DNA from: JBBRHQ01 sp963840235
GTDB lineage: Bacteria; Actinomycetota; Thermoleophilia; Solirubrobacterales; 70-9
Reading direction: 5' to 3'
DNA: 64,000 bases
NCBI GenBank assembly: GCA_963840235.1
Contig: CAWIYC010000002.1
Coordinates: forward strand, 62,001-126,000
Shown: positions 42,096 through 50,171 of the stretch, piece after piece
Numbering within the stretch: position 1 is the stretch's first letter
Layout: every line of letters starts with the position of its first letter
Notes under the pieces: generated by a model
What the model was told of the DNA's origin: nothing
Database searches by the model: none
The model's input: only the letters and a program-made list of their open reading frames with translations
Made by a program: the position numbers and the translations under genes

Positions 42096-43100
42096 GTGGA
42101 GCTCGGGCTCGCCATCGCCTTCTCGATCGCCTTCGCCTTCACCAACGGCTTCCACGACGCCGCCAACGCGATCGCGACCCTGGTCGCGACCCGCGGGGCC
42201 CGGCCCGGGCAGGCGATCACTCTCTCCGCCGTCTTCAACATGCTCGGGGCCCTGCTCGTCGGCACCGCCGTCGCAGACACGATCGCCGGGATCGTCACGG
42301 TCTCGCCCGACGAAGCGATCGCGGTGATCGGCTCTGGGGTGCTGGCGGCGACGGTGTGGAACCTGATCACCTGGTCGAAGGGGCTGCCGTCGAGCTCTGC
42401 TCACGCGCTCGTCGGGGGGCTGGTCGGCGCCGCCCTGGCCGAGGCCGGAACCGGGGCGGTCAACTGGGGAGGTCTCGAGGGCCTGAAGCCCGTCGGTGTC
42501 CTCGGGGTGCTGGTCGTGCTCGCGGTGTCGCCGGTGTTGGGCGTCGGCTTCGGCTTCGGCTTCGGCCGCTTCAACGTGTGGGCGCTGAGACGCGCGACCA
42601 AGAACGTCAAGCGGCCGATCCGGTCAGCCGAGTGGGCGATGTCCGCGGCGCTCTCGTTCGGCCACGGCGCCAACGACGCCCAGAAGGCGATGGGCGTGAT
42701 CGCCGCGCTGCTCCTCGCCAGCGGCCACATCGACTCGCTCACGGTGCCGCTCTGGGTCAAGCTCACCTGCGGAGCGGCGCTGACCCTGGGCACCGCGCTG
42801 GGGGGGTGGCGGATCGTCCGCACCATAGGACGGCGCATCTTCCGGCTGGCGGCGATAGACGGCTTCTCCAGCCAGAGCGCTTCGACCGCGGTGATCCTGC
42901 CCGCCACCTATCTCGGCGGGCCCGTGTCGACGACCCAGGTCGTCGCCTCCTCGGTGGTCGGCGTCGGCGGTGGCCGCCGCCGCTGGGGCCACGTCCGCTG
43001 GAGCGTCGTCAGGTCGATCGCATTCGCATGGCTGCTGACCCTGCCGGCCTCGGCGGCGCTCGGTGCGGTTACGCTGGTCGTGTGGAGGGCGCTCGGATGA
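42096..43100 (+). CDS. pit: Low-affinity inorganic phosphate transporter (Pit family)
   Basis: A 334-residue membrane transporter with about ten helices. The duplicated Pit signature is clear: FTNGFHDAANAIATLVATRG in the N-half and SFGHGANDAQKAMGVIAALL in the C-half, plus WNLITWSKGLPSSSAHALVGG. Pit proteins carry metal-phosphate complexes in symport with protons. GTG 42096. It overlaps the DUF47 gene by ATGA, the standard pit-accessory pair. Confidence 0.93.
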   Translation: MELGLAIAFSIAFAFTNGFHDAANAIATLVATRGARPGQAITLSAVFNMLGALLVGTAVADTIAGIVTVSPDEAIAVIGSGVLAATVWNLITWSKGLPSSSAHALVGGLVGAALAEAGTGAVNWGGLEGLKPVGVLGVLVVLAVSPVLGVGFGFGFGRFNVWALRRATKNVKRPIRSAEWAMSAALSFGHGANDAQKAMGVIAALLLASGHIDSLTVPLWVKLTCGAALTLGTALGGWRIVRTIGRRIFRLAAIDGFSSQSASTAVILPATYLGGPVSTTQVVASSVVGVGGGRRRWGHVRWSVVRSIAFAWLLTLPASAALGAVTLVVWRALG

Positions 43101-43711
43101 GACCAGGACGTTGGTTCCTTCCCCAGACCCCGGAGGTACTGGGGATGCTGCGACACCAGACCGAGATCACGATCGAGGGGATGGACGCGCTGGTCGCCTG
43201 GGCCGAGGGAGACCCGGATGCGAGCGAGCGCCTGCACGCCTGCGAGCACCGCGCCGACGACCACAAGCGCGAGTTGCGCAAGGCGCTGACGATCGCCTTC
43301 TCGACGCCGCTCGAGCCTGAGGACATCTTCGAGCTCTCCAGCGGCCTCGACGAGGTCCTCAACAGCGCCAAGAATACGGTCGGCGAGGCCGAGGTGATGG
43401 GTACGGCGCCCGACGCGGCCATGGCCGAGATGTCGCGGGAGCTGGCCGAAGGCACGAGCTACCTCAGGGACGCCTTCAGCGGGCTAGAGCAGGATGGTTC
43501 CGCCGATGCCACGGTGCCGGCCGACAAGGCGGTCAAGAGCCATCGGCACCTCGAGCACACCTACCGGGCTGCGATGTCGGCGCTGATCGAGGTCGAGGAC
43601 CTGCGCGAGATCACCGCCCGCCGCGAGCTCTACCGGCGCTTCGCCCGCACCGGCGACGAGCTCGCCCGGGTGGCCGAGCGCATCTGGTACGCGGTCCTGA
43701 AGCAGAGCTGA
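43097..43711 (+). CDS. DUF47/PhoU-like accessory protein of Pit
   Basis: A 204-residue all-helical protein of the DUF47 (PhoU-like, TIGR00153) family, which accompanies Pit transporters and probably regulates them. Typical parts are the acidic helix LHACEHRADDHKRELRKAL, the IAFSTPLEPEDIFELSSGLD segment with metal-binding acidic residues, and the C-terminal YRRFARTGDELARVAERIWY. The stop is only 4 bp from the end of a convergent gene. Confidence 0.88.
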   Translation: MRPGRWFLPQTPEVLGMLRHQTEITIEGMDALVAWAEGDPDASERLHACEHRADDHKRELRKALTIAFSTPLEPEDIFELSSGLDEVLNSAKNTVGEAEVMGTAPDAAMAEMSRELAEGTSYLRDAFSGLEQDGSADATVPADKAVKSHRHLEHTYRAAMSALIEVEDLREITARRELYRRFARTGDELARVAERIWYAVLKQS

Positions 43712-43715
43712 GCCC

Positions 43716-44705
43716 TCAACGGGGCCTGGTCCGCTCCAGCGACTCCCAACCGACGTCGAGAGCCGCCAGGGCCTCGTCAGCGGCCGCTCCGCCGCGGACG
43801 CCGAAGAGGCGCTTGGCCCACAGCAGGTAGGCGAGGATCGCCAGGTTCAGAACCAGCGCCGCGATCTTCAGCGGGGTCTGGCTGATGGTCAGCTCCCAGA
43901 TCTCGAGCGGGACGAAGAGGCTGGTGGCGACGAAGGTCAGGTACTCGGCCCAGCGCCTGGTCATCCACAGGCCGACCGCCTCGGTCGCCTGAAGCAGGGC
44001 GTAGGCGGCGAGGCCGGCGCCGACCAGCTCCAGCGTCCCCGAGCGCAGGTTCAGCAGCCGGTCTATCTCGTGCAGGAGCCCGTGCTGGGGCAGCTCGCTG
44101 TTGCCGCGGAAGTCCGCAAGCAGGCGGTAGTAGAGGTCGCGCACCCCGGTCTCGTTGGCCGCGATCAGGAAGACCCCGACCGTGAGCGCGGCAAAGAGGA
44201 GAAAGCGAAATGCCTTGTCGATGGCGATCAGCCGGAGGATGAACTTGTCCCTCAGGGGCCGGCCGCGCAGGGGGAGCTCGACATCCTCGCGCTCCGGGGG
44301 GAATCGGCGGATGGGGTCCGCGGGCGGGTCGAGCGCGAGCCAGCTGTCGCAGCGCAGGCAGCGGTGCCAACGCACCCCGTCCTCCTCACGGACGACGAGA
44401 TCGTCGGAGGGCCTGATCTCGGCGGCGTCGGTCCCCACCAGGAGGTGGCCACCAACTCCGCAGGCGAGCAGCTCCCAGTGGAATCTCGGCAGGAAGCGCT
44501 GGGGGCGGACGGTCCCCGGCGGCGGCGTCAGATTCTCGTCCGCGGGACCTTCGTCACTATCGGCCCGGGCCGCCGCGCCGCGGTTCAGGTCAGCGTCCCG
44601 AGGGCAGCTTCGACTGGTAGAAGGCGAGGGCGTCGCTCTCGGCAGCGCTGACGACGTCACCGTGGTTGACGCCCGGGTAGGTGTCATAGGTGACCTTGTC
44701 CCCAA
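43716..44705 (-). CDS. DUF2127 membrane protein, start uncertain
   Basis: The C-terminal 165 residues are a DUF2127-type membrane domain of four helices (LRLIAIDKAFRFLLFAALTV; VGAGLAAYALLQATEAVGLW; EYLTFVATSLFVPLEIWELT; ALVLNLAILAYLLWAKRLFG). Before it lies a soluble segment with a possible zinc knuckle: LLACGVGGH...WHRCLRCDSW. No ATG, GTG or TTG exists in frame between the upstream lipase stop (44590) and this segment; the nearest are GTG 44660 and ATGs at 44687 and 44705 inside the lipase gene, while CTG 44588 abuts its stop. The given start is therefore only the outer limit. Confidence 0.65.
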   Translation of the reverse strand: MGTRSPMTPTRASTTVTSSALPRATPSPSTSRSCPRDADLNRGAAARADSDEGPADENLTPPPGTVRPQRFLPRFHWELLACGVGGHLLVGTDAAEIRPSDDLVVREEDGVRWHRCLRCDSWLALDPPADPIRRFPPEREDVELPLRGRPLRDKFILRLIAIDKAFRFLLFAALTVGVFLIAANETGVRDLYYRLLADFRGNSELPQHGLLHEIDRLLNLRSGTLELVGAGLAAYALLQATEAVGLWMTRRWAEYLTFVATSLFVPLEIWELTISQTPLKIAALVLNLAILAYLLWAKRLFGVRGGAAADEALAALDVGWESLERTRPR

Positions 44706-45816
44706 GGTCGCCGAGCTCGGTCACGAGCGGGTCGGTGAAGAGCTTGAACACGGTCGTGTCGGCGTCCCCCTGGGCGACCAGCACCGGCGCCTTCGTCGTC
44801 ACCGCCGGATTCTGCCTTCCCAGCAGGTCGAACAGCGTGGTCGTGTCCGCACCGCTCCGGATCATGGTCGAGGGGGCGATCCCGGCGAGCCGGTTGGGGG
44901 TGCTGAGCTGGGAGAGGCAGAGTTGCTTGACCAGCGGGTAGTAGCCGAGGACCTGGTCGGAGAGGAGCAGGTCGGGATCTATCGGAGCGGCCGGGGTCGA
45001 GGCCGTGGTCGCCCCCTCGACGATCAGGGTGGCGAGGGCGGTGAGGCCGCTCGGCGTGTTCAGCGCCGGAAGCAACTCCGCCTGCTCACGGAGGTGTGAG
45101 GCGGGGGCGTAGGCGACGGTTCCCCGCAGCGTCAGGTCGGGAACGTAGCCCTTCGCCTCTCCGGCGGCGAACAGGGCGGCGTGCCCGCCCTGGGAATGCC
45201 CCGAGATGAGGAAGCGCTTGCCGATGCTGGGGTCGAGGGTGCGGGCGGCGCGGACGATGTCGAGAACGCCCCGCCCCTCGGCCTTTCCGATCAGATAGGG
45301 GTGCGGGCCGGGGGTGCCGAGGCCCTGGAAGTCTGAGCGGACCACGGCGTAGCCGGCCTTGAGCCAGTCGTTGAGCTCGGGGTCGATGTAGGAGATGTAC
45401 GCCTGGGCCGGGCCGCCCTGGCGATTGCGCGACGGGGCGCAGACGTCGGCGGTGCCGGTGGTCCCGTGGGCGTAGCTGATCACCGGCCAGCCCCCCTTCG
45501 GCGGCTTGCCCTTGGGCACGCTGACTGAGCCGGAGACGGCGACCCGCTTGCCCTGGGGGGTGATCGAGGTGTAGAGGACGAGCCTGGTCGAGGCCGCCTT
45601 GGCCAGCGGCACAAGGCCGCCGGCCTTGCGCGCCCAGATCAGGGTGCCGTGGCCGTTCGGGAGATTCTTCGGAGGGTGATAGAAGGCGAGGCCGGCGGGT
45701 CCGGTGGGGACCTTTGCCGCGGCGCCCCCGGCGAAAGCCGACCCGAGGACGGCGAGAAGGGCGAGAAGGGCAACTGGTATCGCGGTGCGGGCGCGGTGGG
45801 CGCGGTGGATCTTCAC
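44590..45816 (-). CDS. Secreted lipase/esterase (LIP family)
   Basis: A 408-residue exported alpha/beta hydrolase. The signal peptide (VKIHRAHRARTAIPVALLAL, cleavage near GGAAAKV) leads to a lipase core: PVISYAHGTTGTADVCAPS (oxyanion), VVRSDFQGLGTPGPHPYL, nucleophile elbow ISGHSQGGHAA, VLVAQGDADTTV (Asp) and PGVNHGDVV (His). This order is typical of the secretory lipase family related to fungal LipA and actinobacterial triacylglycerol lipases. GTG 45816 has GAGGAGAG just upstream. DUF2127 follows downstream. Confidence 0.82.
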   Translation of the reverse strand: MKIHRAHRARTAIPVALLALLAVLGSAFAGGAAAKVPTGPAGLAFYHPPKNLPNGHGTLIWARKAGGLVPLAKAASTRLVLYTSITPQGKRVAVSGSVSVPKGKPPKGGWPVISYAHGTTGTADVCAPSRNRQGGPAQAYISYIDPELNDWLKAGYAVVRSDFQGLGTPGPHPYLIGKAEGRGVLDIVRAARTLDPSIGKRFLISGHSQGGHAALFAAGEAKGYVPDLTLRGTVAYAPASHLREQAELLPALNTPSGLTALATLIVEGATTASTPAAPIDPDLLLSDQVLGYYPLVKQLCLSQLSTPNRLAGIAPSTMIRSGADTTTLFDLLGRQNPAVTTKAPVLVAQGDADTTVFKLFTDPLVTELGDLGDKVTYDTYPGVNHGDVVSAAESDALAFYQSKLPSGR

Positions 45817-45938
45817 GGTCTCTCCTCGCGTGGAACGGATCGGCGTAACCCTAGAACCTCCGCGACATCCGGCGCCGCGGCCCCAGTCAGAACACCTCAA
45901 CGCGGGGATCGGAGCGCTCCGCGCCCCCGACCCTCGGC

Positions 45939-45944
45939 TACGCT
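45939..45944 (+). promoter_or_regulatory. -10-like box (TACGCT) before the 57-residue ORF
   Basis: TACGCT ends 6 nt before GTG 45951, matching the spacing seen at other leaderless candidates in the window. Confidence 0.35.
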
Positions 45945-45950
45945 GCCGTG

Positions 45951-46124
45951 GTGGGTACCAGCCCCTCGTCGATCCTGCCGTTCGCGATTGCCGTTCTGTT
46001 GCCGCCGGCGGGCCTCTTGATCGGTCTCCTGCAGCTGACTCAGGAGGACCGCGAGCGCGGCGTCAGGATAGTCGCCGTCTCCTTGCTGGCGGCGCTGCTC
46101 TGGATCCTGCTGCTGACGGACTGA
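45951..46124 (+). CDS. 57-residue two-helix membrane protein
   Basis: A short frame with codon positions as GC-biased as real genes. It encodes VGTSPSSILPFAIAVLLPPA..., two hydrophobic helices (about 8-28 and 39-55) around a charged loop TQEDRERG, ending LLLTD. It sits 21 bp before the zinc-ribbon gene on the same strand and has a TANNNT box 6 nt before its GTG, so it is probably the first gene of that unit. No family is recognised. GTG 45948 is a possible start one codon earlier. Confidence 0.55.
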   Translation: MGTSPSSILPFAIAVLLPPAGLLIGLLQLTQEDRERGVRIVAVSLLAALLWILLLTD

Positions 46125-46145
46125 TCCCGGACGCAGGCCGCCGCG

Positions 46146-46552
46146 GTGGCCGCCCGCCCACCGGCCGCTCCAGCCCAATCGGCCTACCCGGCAACGGCTT
46201 CCCTCGCCGGCGAGGGCCCGGGTGTCGCGCCTTCGATCGACCCGGCGGAGGAGCGTGAGCTGCGGGCGCAGCGCGACCGGCTGGTGGAGAAGTTCACGGT
46301 GATGCAGGCCGACCTCGGCGGTGCCTTCTACGAGATGGCGATCCGCGACCACGTGAGGATGGATGTTCTGACCCGCAAGGCGGCCGAGCTGCAGCGAGTC
46401 GATGCCGAGCTGCTCGCAATCGAGCGGATCCTCAAGATCGAGAGGGCGGATGCGGCCGGCATCTGCCCGACCTGCGGCACCCCCTATGTGCACGACGTCG
46501 TCTTCTGCTCACAGTGCGGCAACCCCGTCACCCAGGTGCAGGCTGCGCGTGA
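46146..46552 (+). CDS. Coiled-coil zinc-ribbon protein, likely frameshifted at its 3-prime end
   Basis: About 135 residues after correction. A Pro/Ala-rich start is followed by a long helix that can form a coiled coil (ERELRAQRDRLVEKFTVMQA; LTRKAAELQRVDAELLAIER) and a C-terminal zinc ribbon with C-P-T-C-G and F-C-S-Q-C-G. As written the frame continues to 46922 through DNA that clearly codes for the phosphoesterase in another frame. Adding one C in the run near 46530 would end it with TGA 46550-46552, overlapping the next GTG as GTGA. The span is 3n+2 long, consistent with one lost base. Function is unknown. Confidence 0.55.
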
Positions 46553-48039
46553 GTGCGATCCGTCGCCGAGCAGGCGAGATCCAGGGGCGCGCGGTGGCGG
46601 CCGCCGGGAGCTTCCGTGGGCGGAAGTTCGGGATCCTGGTCGCCTCCTCCCTGGTCGCGACCTCGGTGATCGTCGGCGCCGCCTTCACCGGCACCGGCCA
46701 TGGGCCGTTGGCGGCGCTGCTCGGCACTGGGCTTGCCGCCGGAGGCCCTTCGTCGAGCGATGGCACGGCCAATCCCCTGGCGCCCGGCGGCCCCTCCGGT
46801 CCGACCTCGTTGCCGCCACCGCCGGCAGGCACGAGTGCGGTCCCCGTCCCGGCGCCCGCCCCTTCGCCGGCGCCTTCTCCTGCCCCGGCCCCGGCGCCGG
46901 GGCCGAGCAACACCACGCCTGACGACAAGGCGCCAACGGACCCCTACCAGCCGCCTCCGACACCGCAGGCGGGGCGGATCAAGCATGTATTCGTCCTCAC
47001 CCTCTCCAGTCCGGGCTACGAGGAGACGTTCGGCGAGCAGTCGCAGATGCCCTACCTCTCGGAGACCCTGCGGCCCCAGGGCGAGCTGCTGAGCCGATAC
47101 TCGCTGCTCGACCGGGAGGCGCTGCCGAACTACATCGCTGCGGCCAGCGGTCAGCCCCCGAACCGTCTGACGCGCTCGGGGTGTCCCGTCTACAAGGAGT
47201 TCTCCAACGGCGCCAAGCTCGATTCGAAGGGTCGGGTCGTCGGGGTCGGGTGCGTCTACCCGGTCGACGCGCTCTCGCTTGGAGACCAGTTCTCCAGTGG
47301 GGGCTACGTCTGGCACGCCTACATGGAGGACATGGCCAACGAATTCGGCCCAGCGAACTGCGTCCACCCGGACTCCAACGGCCCCAACAAGCCGGAGAGG
47401 GGCGGTTACTCGGCCAACCGAAACCCTTTCGTCTACTTCCACTCGCTGCTCGATCTCGGGGACTGCGCGATCAACGACGTGCCCCTGACTGACCTCAGGG
47501 CCGACATCCGCAAGGTCGACACCACCCCCAACTACTCGTTCATCTCGCCCAACCTCTGCAATGTCGGAGTCGCCGGGCAGTGCGCGGACGGCCAGCCCGA
47601 CGGAGCGGCGGCGGCCGACGCGTTCCTCCAGACCTGGGTGCCCAAGATCACCAAGTCCCCCGCCTTCAAGAAGGACGGGCTGCTGGTGATCACATTCGGC
47701 GACGTCGACTCCCCCGCCGGCACCAAGGATCCGACGCGAGTGGGCGCCCTGCTCCTGTCGCCTTTCGTCAGCACCAAGACCACGCTCGGAGCCAGGCTCG
47801 ATCCCTACGCGCTCCTGCGTACGACCGAGGACCTGTTCGGCCTCGCCCACCTGGCCGAGGCCGGCTCCGCGAAGACGAAGTCCTTTGCCGCGCCGTTGTT
47901 GCAACGTCGGCGCGGAGGCGCCTCAGCTCCGGCTGCGGACCCTGAAGCGGAAGGTGTTGGCGGGCCCGGCGCCCTCCGCGGAGACGGCCCTGACCGCGAA
48001 CACGTGCCTGCCCCTGGCGACCGAGTAGGAGCGCGGTGA
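46549..48039 (+). CDS. Membrane-anchored phosphoesterase/acid phosphatase-like protein
   Basis: A 496-residue protein. A basic N-terminus and one helix (FGILVASSLVATSVIVGAAF) lead to a Pro/Ala/Ser spacer (about 95-125) and a phosphoesterase domain of the PF04185 phospholipase C/AcpA type: KHVFVLTLSSPGYEETFGEQ, MPYLSETLRPQG, LPNYIAAASGQPPN, GYVWHAYMEDM, NPFVYFHSL, LLVITFGDVDSP and GALLLSPFV. The usual metal ligands near the start (often EN in a VVVxMEN strand) appear as LSSPGYEE, so activity is not certain. The final 40 residues, rich in Arg/Gly/Ala, overlap a convergent gene by 117 bp and may be read-through. Confidence 0.7.
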   Translation: MSAIRRRAGEIQGRAVAAAGSFRGRKFGILVASSLVATSVIVGAAFTGTGHGPLAALLGTGLAAGGPSSSDGTANPLAPGGPSGPTSLPPPPAGTSAVPVPAPAPSPAPSPAPAPAPGPSNTTPDDKAPTDPYQPPPTPQAGRIKHVFVLTLSSPGYEETFGEQSQMPYLSETLRPQGELLSRYSLLDREALPNYIAAASGQPPNRLTRSGCPVYKEFSNGAKLDSKGRVVGVGCVYPVDALSLGDQFSSGGYVWHAYMEDMANEFGPANCVHPDSNGPNKPERGGYSANRNPFVYFHSLLDLGDCAINDVPLTDLRADIRKVDTTPNYSFISPNLCNVGVAGQCADGQPDGAAAADAFLQTWVPKITKSPAFKKDGLLVITFGDVDSPAGTKDPTRVGALLLSPFVSTKTTLGARLDPYALLRTTEDLFGLAHLAEAGSAKTKSFAAPLLQRRRGGASAPAADPEAEGVGGPGALRGDGPDREHVPAPGDRVGAR

Positions 48040-49116
48040 GCGGCAGCCGCTGTACTTGGCGTTCCCCAGCCTGCACTGGAAGCGCGCCCCCTCCGCGTTC
48101 GTGGCAAAGGCGAAGGTCACCTCGACCCGGTGGCGGCGGCCGCGGAGGTTGACGACCTCGGGCGGGCGCTTCTTCAACGAGGGCTTGGCCGGGGGCAGTG
48201 GGGCGAAGCAGTCGGCGAGAAAGGCGACGATCGGCGCGGTCATCACGGTGTCGCCCGCGGCCCCGATCCTGGTGTTGACCTCAGCGTGGCTGAGGCTGCG
48301 GGCGTCGATCAGGGTCACCGCGACCCCCGCGGCGCGCAGCGCTGCGGCGAAGTCGTTCTCGATCGACTGGCGCAGGGCGGTGCCGCGGAAGACGGTGATC
48401 ATCGGCGGGATTCCGGTTCCCGACTTGATCAGGAGGCTGGCGGAGGTCTCGGTCTTGTAGCTGGGGTTGTTGCCGAGCGAGTCGAGCCACTGCAACTCGT
48501 CGCCGTCGTCGCTGGCGCGGACCTTGTCGAAGCCCTCGGTGTCCAGGGGGCCGGCACAACGCAGCGCGCCGAGGCCGAGGCCGCGCTCTTCGAGCCAGGT
48601 GGGGTTGACAGCGACGTTGGAGACGATGTCGGCCCCGGCGGAATGGCCGAGCAGCGCGATCCGCTTAGGGTCGCCGCCCCGGGTCCAGATGTTCGCCCGG
48701 ACCCAGGCGACCGCGGCGGCGACGTCACGGTAGTGGTCGGGATAGTGGGCCGAGTCGGGGTTTCCCGCCTCGGTAAGGCGGTAGTTGGCGCTGATGAAGA
48801 TGTAGCCGAGCCCGCTGAAGACCTTCACCTTGTCGGCGACCTGGTTCGCCTTGTCGCCGTTGTGGTAGCCGCCGCCATGGACCCACATCACCACCGGCGC
48901 CTTGCCGCCGTCGGTGCGGCATTCGGCTGCGGGTGCGTAGATGTCGATGCTGGTGGCGTTCGCCGGCACCCCCGGGATCCGCTCATATGCGACGGTCTCG
49001 GCCGGCGGCGCGGAGGAGCAATCGGCGGCCAGGGCAGGCGTCGCCGCCAAGGCCCCGGCGGCGACCGCAGCGGCTGCGAGCGCGAGGCCAGGGACGAGTT
49101 CTCTGATCGCGGGCAA
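47923..49116 (-). CDS. Secreted esterase with C-terminal beta-sandwich domain
   Basis: A 397-residue exported hydrolase of the BD-FAE/hormone-sensitive-lipase group. The signal ends near PALAADC. Motifs: VVMWVHGGGYHNGDKANQ (HGGG oxyanion), YRDVAAAVAWVRANI, GGDPKRIALLGHSAGADI (nucleophile Ser) and a late His in RSLSHAEVNTRIG. Residues about 310-397 are an Ig-like domain (FQCRLGNAKYSGCRSPRSYS, GRHVFAVRAVSAEGAG) with a Cys pair, a common appendage of secreted proteins in this group. The start is TTG 49116. Confidence 0.8.
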   Translation of the reverse strand: MPAIRELVPGLALAAAAVAAGALAATPALAADCSSAPPAETVAYERIPGVPANATSIDIYAPAAECRTDGGKAPVVMWVHGGGYHNGDKANQVADKVKVFSGLGYIFISANYRLTEAGNPDSAHYPDHYRDVAAAVAWVRANIWTRGGDPKRIALLGHSAGADIVSNVAVNPTWLEERGLGLGALRCAGPLDTEGFDKVRASDDGDELQWLDSLGNNPSYKTETSASLLIKSGTGIPPMITVFRGTALRQSIENDFAAALRAAGVAVTLIDARSLSHAEVNTRIGAAGDTVMTAPIVAFLADCFAPLPPAKPSLKKRPPEVVNLRGRRHRVEVTFAFATNAEGARFQCRLGNAKYSGCRSPRSYSVARGRHVFAVRAVSAEGAGPANTFRFRVRSRS

Positions 49117-49200
49117 GGGTCTTGCCTACCAAACCGGCCGGCCCCGGGTTGTTTCGGCACTTTGCCGTCGGTGCGGCTTGGAGAAGTCGGGACGCGCGTC

Positions 49201-49206
49201 TACCAT
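49201..49206 (+). promoter_or_regulatory. -10-like box (TACCAT) before the methyltransferase
   Basis: TACCAT ends exactly 6 nt before GTG 49213; no ribosome site in between. Confidence 0.45.
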
Positions 49207-49212
49207 GCACCC

Positions 49213-50082
49213 GTGAGCAGGGTTGCGCCGGCCAACGAAGAGGCGGTTGAGGCGTGGAACGGCGTCCTCTTCGACAGGTTCGTCCAGTTCCGGGACGTGA
49301 TCGTCGAAGGGCTCGGCGGGCACGGCGACGAGGCGCTCCGCCGGCACCCGCCGATGCCCGGAGGGAGAGCGCTCGACATCGGCTGCGGCTTCGGGGACAC
49401 CACCCGCCAGATTGCCGCGATCGTCGGGTCCGGGGGTTCGGCCCACGGCGTTGACGTCGCCGATCGCTTCATCGCCCTCGCCCGCGAGGAGGCTGTGCAG
49501 TCAGGTGCGGTCAACGTCAGCTTCGATGTCGTCGACGTCGAGGTGGCCGATTTCGAGCCCGGCTACGACTACGCCTTCTCGCGATTCGGGACGATGTTCT
49601 TCGCCAACCCGGTGGCGGCGCTGCGCCGTGTGCGGCAGGCCCTCCTCCCGGGCGGCCGCCTCTGCATGGTCGTATGGCGCCGCAAGCTCGACAACGAGTG
49701 GTTGCAACGGGCCGAAACAGTGGTTGACGATTTTCTCTCCGAGCCGGATGAGACTGACGAGCCGACCTGCGGTCCGGGCCCGTTCTCGATGGCGAACGCG
49801 GACACCGTCTCAGAGATCCTCCTGCAGGCGGGCTTCGAAGACGTCTCGCTTTCCCGATGCGACATCGAGTTCCGCATTGGCCGCGATCTCACCAGCGGTG
49901 TCGAGCTGATGATGGCGCTCGGCCCCGCCGGCGAGGTGATCCGCCTCTCCGGCGCCGAGGCCGACAAGGTGCGACCTGCGATCGAGGCGGCGCTGCAAGA
50001 GGCCCTGGCGGAGTTCGTGCGGGAGGACGGCATCTATGCCAACTCCTCCACCTGGATAGTCGCCGCCCAGACCCCAGCCTGA
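49213..50082 (+). CDS. Class I SAM-dependent methyltransferase
   Basis: A 289-residue methyltransferase. Motif I is ALDIGCGFGDTTRQIA (about residue 58), the acidic end of strand 2 is HGVDVADRFIALAR, motif II is FDVVDVEVADF...YDYAFSRFGTMFF, and motif III is LRRVRQALLPGGRLCMVVWR. This is the UbiE/Methyltransf_11 type; the SRFGTMFFANP segment is common in actinobacterial members with unknown small-molecule substrates. The start is GTG. A hairpin follows the stop. Confidence 0.85.
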   Translation: MSRVAPANEEAVEAWNGVLFDRFVQFRDVIVEGLGGHGDEALRRHPPMPGGRALDIGCGFGDTTRQIAAIVGSGGSAHGVDVADRFIALAREEAVQSGAVNVSFDVVDVEVADFEPGYDYAFSRFGTMFFANPVAALRRVRQALLPGGRLCMVVWRRKLDNEWLQRAETVVDDFLSEPDETDEPTCGPGPFSMANADTVSEILLQAGFEDVSLSRCDIEFRIGRDLTSGVELMMALGPAGEVIRLSGAEADKVRPAIEAALQEALAEFVREDGIYANSSTWIVAAQTPA

Positions 50083-50092
50083 CCGCCGAACG

Positions 50093-50113
50093 GCCCATTG
50101 GGGCTCAATGGGC
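50093..50113 (+). terminator. Hairpin after the methyltransferase gene
   Basis: GCCCATTG and CAATGGGC form a perfect 8-bp stem with loop GGGCT, 10 bp after the stop. It is followed by GGGGAATT rather than a U-run, so termination strength is uncertain. Confidence 0.6.
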
Positions 50114-50121
50114 GGGGAATT

Positions 50122-50163
50122 GGGCACGGAAAGTGAAGTTGGGCACGGAGAGTGAAGTTCGGC
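50122..50163. repeat. 19-bp tandem repeat with GTGAAGTT motif
   Basis: GGGCACGGAAAGTGAAGTT (50122-50140) is followed at once by GGGCACGGAGAGTGAAGTT (50141-50159) and then CGGC. One mismatch separates the copies. The GTGAAGTTCGGC core also occurs at 18138 and 31232, always between convergent genes. Confidence 0.75.
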
Positions 50164-50171
50164 CCGGGGGG

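Noticed and set aside
46840..46915. Pro/Ala/Ser repeats as a possible DNA repeat array
   Set aside because: They encode the flexible spacer between membrane anchor and phosphoesterase domain; no separate repeat element is needed.
46553..46922. Extension of the zinc-ribbon protein to 258 residues
   Set aside because: Over this stretch the other frame carries the transmembrane helix and GC-rich third positions of the phosphoesterase.
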